A DNA stretch of 64,000 bases. It comes from Acidobacteriota bacterium. GTDB lineage: Bacteria; Acidobacteriota; JAAYUB01. A program made the position numbers and the translations under genes. Numbering within the stretch: position 1 is the first letter of the stretch; each line of letters opens with the position of its first letter. The stretch is from assembly GCA_016935015.1 (NCBI GenBank), contig JAFGRT010000186.1:1-64000 (forward strand), given 5' to 3'. The notes under the pieces are model-generated. The model worked only from the letters and a program-made list of their open reading frames with translations, ran no database searches and was not told where the DNA came from. This document shows, piece by piece, positions 1 through 8,073 of the stretch.

Positions 1-1257
1 CAGCATATCGGTCTGCCCCGTGGCTGCCTCGATGCGGTGCTCGACTTGTTGCAGGAGAACGACATCCGTCCGGATCTACAGGACGAGCGCTTGGCCGGAC
101 GGAAGGTTTCGGCCAAATTCACCGGTTCCTTACGCAAGGACCAGAAAGCGGCAGTACGGGAGATGCTCAAACACGAGGTCGGCGTGCTCTGCGCCCCGAC
201 GGCATTCGGCAAGACAGTCACCGCCGCTGCCCTGATCTCCCGGCGCAAGGTGAGCACACTGGTGCTGGTCCATCGCACCGAACTGCTGCGCCAGTGGCAG
301 GAACGATTGACCGAATTTCTGGAAATCTCCAAGGGCGGACTGGGCGTCCTCGGCGGTGGCAAGAAAAAAACCTCCGGCAAGATCGATATCGCCGTCATGC
401 AGTCACTGTCCCGGCGGGAAGACTCGGGTGAACTCCTCGAACAGTACGGGCAGATCATCATCGACGAATGCCACCACCTGTCGGCCATTTCCTTCGAGGC
501 GATCCTCAAACAGGCCAAGGCGAAATTTGTGGTGGGACTGACCGCCACGCCGATACGCCGCGACGGTCATCAGCCGATCATCTTCATGCAGTGCGGGCCT
601 ATCCGACACAGTGCCGCTAGACCGGAAACCGCTCCGGCGCAACTGGAGGTCTGGCCGAAGATGATACCCGCGCCGGAGATCCCACCGGATTCACCGATCC
701 AGGATGTGTTCCGCATCCTTGCCAACGATGCGACCCGCAACCGCCGCATCGCCGGGGATGTACTGGCCGCCTACCGCGAAGGGCGAAAGGTGCTGGTGCT
801 TACCGAGCGTACAGAACATCTGCCGCTGTTGCGGGAGGCGCTGGGGGATGAAATCGAACGCTGCTTCATCCTCTATGGCCGCTTGTCGAAGAAGCAGCGA
901 ACGGCTGTGTTCGCCGAGCTGGATGCGTTAGATGAGTCGGCACCAAGAGTATTGCTTGCCACTGGCCGACTGATCGGGGAAGGATTCGACCATCCGCCGC
1001 TCGATACGCTGGTGCTGGCCATGCCGATCTCCTGGAAAGGAACCCTGCAGCAATACGCCGGACGTCTGCACCGGGAACACGTCGACAAGCAGGATGTGCG
1101 CATCTACGACTATGCCGAGACCGATCAGCCCCAGCTCGCCCGCATGTGGGACAAACGTCAGCGTGGCTACTGGGCCATGGGGTATGAGATCAAAACGATG
1201 GGTGTCGATATTGTAGGAAACGGCCAAAAACTAAAATACGACAAGCTGCTATTTTAA
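1..1257 (+). CDS. SF2 DEAD/DEAH helicase, C-terminal part (TOTE-type primase-helicase-like), truncated by the left window edge
   Basis: Frame is open from base 1 (QHIGLPRGCLDAVLDLLQENDI upstream of the listed Met). Walker A-like APTAFGKT, Walker B DECHH, motif III LTATP, motif VI QYAGRLHR. Confidence 0.88.
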   Translation, partial: QHIGLPRGCLDAVLDLLQENDIRPDLQDERLAGRKVSAKFTGSLRKDQKAAVREMLKHEVGVLCAPTAFGKTVTAAALISRRKVSTLVLVHRTELLRQWQERLTEFLEISKGGLGVLGGGKKKTSGKIDIAVMQSLSRREDSGELLEQYGQIIIDECHHLSAISFEAILKQAKAKFVVGLTATPIRRDGHQPIIFMQCGPIRHSAARPETAPAQLEVWPKMIPAPEIPPDSPIQDVFRILANDATRNRRIAGDVLAAYREGRKVLVLTERTEHLPLLREALGDEIERCFILYGRLSKKQRTAVFAELDALDESAPRVLLATGRLIGEGFDHPPLDTLVLAMPISWKGTLQQYAGRLHREHVDKQDVRIYDYAETDQPQLARMWDKRQRGYWAMGYEIKTMGVDIVGNGQKLKYDKLLF

Positions 1258-1669
1258 CTTTGAGGCTTCACGACCAGCAGAAACCGCCAGACCGGCATGG
1301 CCTGGATGATGCCGAAACCCACGGGGATTTCTTCGTCGGCCCGCCAAATGACGACAGTCCCCTCCGCCATCACCAGCTTGAATACGGCTTCAAAAAAGGA
1401 TCGAACTTCGCTCTGCTTGGCCCTAGGGTCGGCCAGTGAGGCGTAGAGCTGAACCAGCATCGGGAATCCTTCCTGTCCGGCGATGAGGGCCGCAGCGAAA
1501 CAAGATCCACTTCCCGTTGTGAAAGACAGGATGTTTTGCGGACGAAATCCGGTGTCCGACTAACCAGCAAACGCATCATCATCCCGGGGCCCGGTACCGG
1601 GAAATCGGAACGAAAAACGTTTCCTTTCTCATCTAATGTGGCCGGAAATCTGCGGGTGATAATTTTCAT
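1254..1669 (-). pseudogene. Small ORF apparently split by a frameshift (MKIITRRFPATLDEKGN... continuing in another frame as ...CFAAALIAGQEGFPMLVQLYASLADPRAKQSEVRSFFEAVFKLVMAEG...)
   Basis: Two minus-strand ORFs (1370..1669 and 1254..1460) in different frames; the second frame is protein-like upstream of its Met back to a TAG near 1560, with no good start codon. Confidence 0.35.
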
Positions 1670-1902
1670 TTTGAATCAATAGGTTATAAAAAAGTCGAGG
1701 CTGAAGACTGTTTTGCATCATGTCGCGCACGCTCCACAAGGCAAGCAAGTGTCCAAGCCACAGGATCAATTTCAGTGAACAACTATTATTATGTGATAAT
1801 GGTACGAAGAGATCATGCTCGATCGTGGCCAGTGTTCCGGCCCTCCACCGGAGAACATGCCATGGGCTCGGGCAGTCGTTCCGTCCCGACATCCGACGGT
1901 AA

Positions 1903-3546
1903 TCATCGAGCTTTGGAGAAGCTGCCGTCAGCGGCCTTGGCGGAGGGTCCGCTCAATTCAGGCGTCCGGGTTTGATCAGAGTGCCGGTGGGACGGCCTGA
2001 GGCTCAATTTTTCCCGGGATTGGATTTTGGCCTTCTTGCGGAAAGCCCGCAGTTCGGCGATGCCTTCCCGGCTGAGGGAAAAGATGGTTCGTGAGTTGCG
2101 GGCGAGGACTTTCAGCCAGGCCCAGCGGCTCATTTGCGGGAAGTAGATGCCGCGAAAGAAAAAGCGGCAGATGAGATGAATAATCCGGTCGGAAACGGGG
2201 TGATGACGGATGGCCCGGATGGCCCGGGCGTTCTGTCGCGGGCTGTAGGAAGCCAGCCAGGCTTCCTTGATCTCTTCCCGAACTTGGGCGACCGTCATCT
2301 TGGCCGGGGTGTGGGCCATTTCGAACGGTGCGAACTCCAGCCAGTGCCGGGGCCGCACCAATCGTCCAGATTTCAGCAGGCGGTCCCACAGCGGGGTGGC
2401 TGGATAAGGCGTCAGTTGGCCGAAAACCGGCAATCCCGGTGCCCAGGTCTCGATCTGTTCCAGGGTCCGTCCGGCCACTCCCGGGGTGTCGTTGTCCATC
2501 CCGAAGATGAATGATGTGATGGCGTAGATATGTCGCCGGGCCAGCCGGTCGAGCATGGCGCCGTATTCGTCCGGCTTGTTGAAACCCTTTTTAACCGTGG
2601 CCAGGTTGGTCGCGTCGATGGATTCCATGCCGATAAAGATCCATTTCCCTCCCGATTGGGCGATGAGATCGATGAGTTCCTCGTCGCGGAGCAGATTGGC
2701 GCTGATCTGGCCGACCCAAGGCAGGCAGGCATCGGCGGCGATCATGTCGCGGAGGAGTTGCTTGGCACGCTGTGGATGAATGGCGAAATTATCATCGATG
2801 AAAAAAACGGCTATCTGTCCACCATCGTTTTTCATCCGCCTCTTGAGGCGGAGCAATTCCTCCACCACGCTCTCGTTGGTTCGGAACCGGACGGAATCGC
2901 CGAAAAAACCGGTCACCGTGCAGAACTCACAGCCATACGGGCAGCCGCGCCCCGATTCCACCGGGATCATGTAGAACCGGGCCCAGTCGGCGCCCATTCG
3001 CCGGAAAAGCAACTGCAGGGAAGGGGGAACCAGGTTGAACTGGTCCAGATCGAGGGTGTCCCAGGGGATGACGGGATAGGTTTCCAGCGATGGTTTGTGT
3101 CGTCCGCCGTTGCCGTTGGTCTTTTCGTAGATGTCCCGAAGATTCCCTTTCAGCACATCTTCAATGATCTGCGGCCAGGTCTCGTCCGCCTCGCCAAGGG
3201 CCACGGCATCGGCGTGGCGCGGCTCGCCGTTCCGGCCGAGGGCCTCGTCGGGCAGCTCGGTGACGTGAGGACCGCCCATCACCACCGGTACGCCCGTGGC
3301 CCGGATCACATCGGCCATCCGGTAGGCCTTGGCGATCATCCGGGTCATGGCCCCGATGCCGACGAGACCGATGTCGTTCTCGGTCACGAAGGCAGCCAGC
3401 TCGGTCTCGTTCATGGCCCGGGCGTTGCCGTCGATGAGGATGACCTGGTGTTCTGGTGGGGTGAGTGCCTGCAGCAGGAACATCCACAAATTGGGCATGA
3501 AATTACGGGTAACGCCGTTGTCGGGGCAATAGAGCAGAATTTTCAT
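1903..3546 (-). CDS. Cobalamin-binding-domain radical SAM protein
   Basis: N-terminal B12-binding-like region (GIGAMTRMIAKAYRMADVIRATGVPVVMGGPHVTELPDEAL) followed by radical SAM RGCPYGCEFC (CxxxCxxC). Confidence 0.9.
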   Translation of the reverse strand: MKILLYCPDNGVTRNFMPNLWMFLLQALTPPEHQVILIDGNARAMNETELAAFVTENDIGLVGIGAMTRMIAKAYRMADVIRATGVPVVMGGPHVTELPDEALGRNGEPRHADAVALGEADETWPQIIEDVLKGNLRDIYEKTNGNGGRHKPSLETYPVIPWDTLDLDQFNLVPPSLQLLFRRMGADWARFYMIPVESGRGCPYGCEFCTVTGFFGDSVRFRTNESVVEELLRLKRRMKNDGGQIAVFFIDDNFAIHPQRAKQLLRDMIAADACLPWVGQISANLLRDEELIDLIAQSGGKWIFIGMESIDATNLATVKKGFNKPDEYGAMLDRLARRHIYAITSFIFGMDNDTPGVAGRTLEQIETWAPGLPVFGQLTPYPATPLWDRLLKSGRLVRPRHWLEFAPFEMAHTPAKMTVAQVREEIKEAWLASYSPRQNARAIRAIRHHPVSDRIIHLICRFFFRGIYFPQMSRWAWLKVLARNSRTIFSLSREGIAELRAFRKKAKIQSREKLSLRPSHRHSDQTRTPELSGPSAKAADGSFSKAR

Positions 3547-4334
3547 AATATATTTCCGTATGGTTTTTCAAAGTGACGAGGAATGTCCGACCGTGAGAGG
3601 CAGCAGGCGGGCGAACATACAGAAAAGACCGCAATAGAAACTCCCCATCTGTTCGTGCCGAGAAGTATTTCTGTAAACAGCATACCAGAATTAGCGGCAT
3701 AATTCGAGAAGAATTGTTGACCCGCGTGGATGAATCGATTCCGAGATTTCTGAAAGATACAGATGAATTATGAGAATTTCGCTTCCATCGGATGAAATGA
3801 CAATGGATTTCTTTTTCCCCATGGGCGCCTGTTTTCTGACGGAGAACAGGCGGACGGATGGACTTATCTGTTCCTCATCCCGGGATCCCGTCAGGACCAT
3901 ACCTACACCGGCGGATCACTGCGGTCCTCCAGCCGTACCTGTCGGAATATGAAAATCGAGACCGTCAAAGAGAGGTCGTTCGGCCGATATGTGAGCCGAT
4001 TTCACGAACTTCGGGGAAATCTCCTTGCCCGTACCATGTCAGATGGGTTATTTTTCAGGCAAATGATTCGATGTGGTGTCCGGATTCACACCGGCGCCGG
4101 CAGCTCGCTGGGCAAGGTACGGCCACCGGAGTGGGCCCCTTTCGGCCCGCCCGACGGCATGGAATGATACAAGCAACGGGTGAACGAGAGAGCGATCGCA
4201 CGCTGGCGGAAACTGATTCGGGCGACGGGCTGGTAGCCAGTGTCACCGTGGGTCCGGCCGGCGCTGACAGAGGGTGAGGGGCCCCATCCATTCAACGGAT
4301 GTGGTGAACATTCGACGGCAACAATGAGTGAACA

Positions 4335-6260
4335 ATGAAGCACCTGCGGGCGGCCTTGCAGCGGGTGAAGGTATCCGATCTGCGTGACTGGGCCGGTGAA
4401 ACCATCTTGCGACGAGGCCGGCAGTATGTGAAGCAAGTGGCTGAGCTGTCACGGACGGCGCAGGGAGAACTGGCGGCCCTGGTGAGCGGTCGGCACCTCT
4501 ACACGACGGTCGTGTATTTCCATGAGGACGGGGCACCCGGCGGGTTGTGCAGCTGTCCCTATGAGTGCGGCCCTTGCAAGCATGCGGTGGCGGTCATCCT
4601 GGCGGCGGCGGAGATGGTGCGGCAGGACGAGGAAATTCCGTTGCGGCAAGAGACCGATGACCTGTGGTATATGTTGCCGAAAGGGCCGGCGGCGGCCGGG
4701 GACGAGGATGACGACCTGTCGGGGCCGGGGGATCCTGGCGGATCGATGGCGGATCAGCGGAAGAGTGCCAAGACGATCGGGAAGATTCTGGCCGGTAAAA
4801 GTCGAGCCGATCTGCTGGCGTTGCTGAAAGAGCTGGCCGGACTGTATCCGGAGGTCGCGCGCCGGATCCGGGAAACGGCCGCTCTCGATGCGGGTCAAGT
4901 CGATGGGATTGTCCGTGCCCTGCAAAGAGAAATTATGGACATCACCGCCCCGCTCGCCTATTACAATCCCTGGACCCAAGAAGGTTGTCTGCCCGATTAT
5001 TTTCATGTCCAGGAACAAATGGCGGCCCTCCTGGCGCGAGGACATGCGGACGCGGTGGTTGGGCTGGCTGAAGTGATCTGGCGTCGGGGCCGGGAGCAGG
5101 TCGCCCATGCCCAGGACGAGGGCGAAACAGGTATATTGACGGCAACGTGCCTGGACGTGGTTTTCCAAGCACTGCCCCAAAGTTCTCTCCCGCCGGCGCA
5201 ACAGCTGCAGTGGGTTATCGAGCGGCTGCTGGAAGATAAGTTTGGCCTGTTGGAATCCGCCGTGTGGTTGCTGGAGGATGAAGCGTATACGCCGGCTCAC
5301 TGGCAGGAAGTGGCGGCCTGGCTCGTGGAACGGCTGGCGGCCATGCCGGTCACCGGTGAAGAGACGTTCGAATCGGCCTGGTCACGGGCAAAGATCGTCC
5401 ACCGGTTGATAGATGCCTATCGCCGAGCCGGATGGCGGGAGCGAATCATCCCCCTGCTGGAACAGGAAGTGCATCACTGCCGACTGTACAACGAACTGGT
5501 AGACGCCTTGCTGGACGCCGGCCGGCGCCCCGAGGCCCGGCACTGGTGCATCGTGGGAATCGAACGAACCCGACGGCCGTATCCCGGGATCGCCAAAGAG
5601 TTGCAGGATCGACTGAAAAAAAGTGCCGGCCGGGAGAAGAAGCGTGACCTGGTGGCGGCCTATCTGGCGGAAGATTTTTTTAATGATCCCTCTCGCCGGG
5701 CGTACAAGGCTTTGCAAAAATCGACGGAAAAAATCGGTTGCTGGCCAGCCGTAAGGGCGGGGATCCTGTGCTATCTCGAAACGGGTCAACGCCCTGATTC
5801 GACGAGCCCCCGGAAAGGAAGCGATGCCTGGCCGCTGCCGCCGACAGAAGTGGTCCCGGCCGAATGGCCGGCCAGATATTTTGGCCGGTCTTTCCCCTGG
5901 CTCGAAATGCTGATCGATCTGGCCATCCTGGAAAAGCGGTGGGATGATGTGGTCAGACTCTATGCAGCCTATCGTAAAGATCCACACTGGTTCGGGGAAA
6001 CAGATAAAGCCGTGGCCGCCGCCGTCGTCGAGTCCCATCCCGATGTATCCCTCGGCATCTGGCGCGCCATGGTCGAAGACCGGATCGCCGCCGTCAAAGC
6101 CAAGGCGTATGATGAGGCGGCGATCTACTTGCGGCAGATGCGCCGGTTGTATGAGAAACTCGACCGGACGGCCGAATGGCGGGCGGTCATCGCCGATCTG
6201 CGTCTGAAGCACAAGGCCGAACGGCGGCTGATGTCGGTTCTCGACGGTCTGGAGAGATAA
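4335..6260 (+). CDS. SWIM zinc finger family protein
   Basis: CSCPYECGPCKHAVAVILAA (CxC...CxH) SWIM motif, followed by a long helical-repeat-like region. Confidence 0.85.
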   Translation: MKHLRAALQRVKVSDLRDWAGETILRRGRQYVKQVAELSRTAQGELAALVSGRHLYTTVVYFHEDGAPGGLCSCPYECGPCKHAVAVILAAAEMVRQDEEIPLRQETDDLWYMLPKGPAAAGDEDDDLSGPGDPGGSMADQRKSAKTIGKILAGKSRADLLALLKELAGLYPEVARRIRETAALDAGQVDGIVRALQREIMDITAPLAYYNPWTQEGCLPDYFHVQEQMAALLARGHADAVVGLAEVIWRRGREQVAHAQDEGETGILTATCLDVVFQALPQSSLPPAQQLQWVIERLLEDKFGLLESAVWLLEDEAYTPAHWQEVAAWLVERLAAMPVTGEETFESAWSRAKIVHRLIDAYRRAGWRERIIPLLEQEVHHCRLYNELVDALLDAGRRPEARHWCIVGIERTRRPYPGIAKELQDRLKKSAGREKKRDLVAAYLAEDFFNDPSRRAYKALQKSTEKIGCWPAVRAGILCYLETGQRPDSTSPRKGSDAWPLPPTEVVPAEWPARYFGRSFPWLEMLIDLAILEKRWDDVVRLYAAYRKDPHWFGETDKAVAAAVVESHPDVSLGIWRAMVEDRIAAVKAKAYDEAAIYLRQMRRLYEKLDRTAEWRAVIADLRLKHKAERRLMSVLDGLER

Positions 6261-6311
6261 GGTGCAATCTGTTGGTCATTGATGGTTAGACGCGTCAGGT
6301 GTTGCCGGTGA

Positions 6312-7778
6312 TCACCGCCCCGGGCGGCGGCCGGGCACGATGCGCTTGACCAAGCGCCCAGCTTCCAGGCGCGCGTCGGGAGTGATTCCGTTCAGGACGG
6401 CCAGCTGCTCCATCGTCACCGCCGAGGGATAGCGGCCCTGAAAGTCCGCCAGGGTCATGGCCCGGTCGAGGGTGATGACTTCGAGACGATCCGGCGAGAC
6501 GTCGAGGTAGCGTGACTCCGTCAGCGGCCGGAGACTGGTGATGGACCCGGCGGCTTCGTATCGGACCTGGTTCCAGCGTTCGGGCAAAGCGTAGGTGAGC
6601 AGGCTGAAGACACGGTCCTGGTGAGTGACGAAGCCGACAATACCCTGGATAAACTGTTGCGTGCCGGATGATGGATCCCGCTGCGGCGTCGTCCGGAAAT
6701 GGTAGTAATTCTCGCGATAACGGGCGCCCCGCTCGATTCCTTCCTCTGCAAAAAAGGCGCGGAGCGCTTCGTCCGGCGTAGCCGCATCGGCCAGGGTCAG
6801 CACCACCATGGCGTCTTCGGTGGCATTGATGCCCCCCACCGCCTGGCGCTGGTTGATGACCTTCCAGCCGGCGGGAAAATCCATGCGGAACCGCATGCCG
6901 GGATGATAAAAGACATTGTCGATGGTGTAGCCCTCGTCGGGATTCTCGCCGTACGTCAGGCCGTCCAGGCGCCGCAGATAGCCTTCCCGGTTGACCCGGT
7001 TTCTGCCGGCGGGCAGGGCGGCCAGCTGCTCGCGGATCCGCTGGGAGCGGTTGGCCGGGCTGGGATGGGTGGATTGCCATTCGGGCAGACGCTGTCCGCC
7101 GCCCAAGGCGGATTGTCGTTCCAGCAGGTCGAACACGTTGGGCATGGCGGAGGGATCATACCCCCCCCGGGCCATGTACCGCAGGCCCAGATCGTCGGCC
7201 TGGCGTTCGTCGTCGCGACTGAATTTGAGGAACAGTACCTGCAGACCCATCTGCGCCAGGCCGGCGTAGCGCCGGAAATCCTCGCTGAGGATGGCGCCGG
7301 CCACCAGTCCAAGCTGGGTGAGCTGAGCGCGGCTGATCTGCTCCACGCTGTGGCGGGCGGTGACGTGGCCGATTTCATGGCCGAGCACCGAGGCCAGTTC
7401 CGCCTCGGAATTGAAGCCGGCCAGGATGCCGCGGGTGACATAGATATAGCCGCCGGGCAGGGCGAATGCGTTGACCGTCGGATCATCGATGACCCGAAAC
7501 TGCCAGGACAGCTCGGGGCGTTCCGTCCGTGCCGCCAAAGCGCCGCCCACCTGCTGGATGTACTGCTGCCACGTGTCGTCATTGTAGAGCCCCAGCTGCG
7601 CCTGGACCTGCTGATCGTACTGACGACCCATGGAGATTTCCTGCTGCTCGCTGATCAGCACCAGCTGCCGTTCGCCGGTGGCCGGATTGACGGCGCAACC
7701 ACCGGGCGACAGCAGCAGGAACGGCACCATGAGTGCAAGGGCGATACCGGGCAAATGGATCACTTTTCTGGATATCAT
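6312..7778 (-). CDS. M48 family metalloprotease, probable lipoprotein
   Basis: HEIGHVTARHSVEQ zinc motif; signal/lipobox-like LLLSPGGC; start ATG at 7778 with GGAGG RBS; C-terminal LysM-like segment (TMEQLAVLNGITPDARLEAGRLVKRIVPG). Confidence 0.9.
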   Translation of the reverse strand: MISRKVIHLPGIALALMVPFLLLSPGGCAVNPATGERQLVLISEQQEISMGRQYDQQVQAQLGLYNDDTWQQYIQQVGGALAARTERPELSWQFRVIDDPTVNAFALPGGYIYVTRGILAGFNSEAELASVLGHEIGHVTARHSVEQISRAQLTQLGLVAGAILSEDFRRYAGLAQMGLQVLFLKFSRDDERQADDLGLRYMARGGYDPSAMPNVFDLLERQSALGGGQRLPEWQSTHPSPANRSQRIREQLAALPAGRNRVNREGYLRRLDGLTYGENPDEGYTIDNVFYHPGMRFRMDFPAGWKVINQRQAVGGINATEDAMVVLTLADAATPDEALRAFFAEEGIERGARYRENYYHFRTTPQRDPSSGTQQFIQGIVGFVTHQDRVFSLLTYALPERWNQVRYEAAGSITSLRPLTESRYLDVSPDRLEVITLDRAMTLADFQGRYPSAVTMEQLAVLNGITPDARLEAGRLVKRIVPGRRPGR

Positions 7779-8073
7779 GGTTCCCTCCGCGTTACCCGGG
7801 TCGGACGATCTTTTGATCGTCAGGCGGGCTGAATACTGTGAGATATCCTGTTGGATGGCAAAACGGCGCCGGCGATTCCCGGATGAACCGAACAAACCCG
7901 CTGCGGCAGTCGGGCGAGCCGGGCGGCATGAGGCCGGCCGGCCCGCGGCATAAAAACCGCCACGATGAATTGATCCTTTGGCGAAGTGTGGCATCTGTGG
8001 TAAACATATAGGCATTTCGTGCCGCCCGGCGTTGCGGGGCCGGCGTCATTCCGGTTTGCGGGGAGAACATTGT

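Noticed and set aside
2530-3576. 348 aa plus-strand ORF antisense to the radical SAM gene
   Set aside because: Antisense shadow ORF; low-complexity G/H/D/V composition typical of reversed GC-rich coding DNA.
6699-7832. 377 aa plus-strand ORF antisense to the M48 protease
   Set aside because: Opposite strand carries HEIGH and lipobox; this frame has no family signature.
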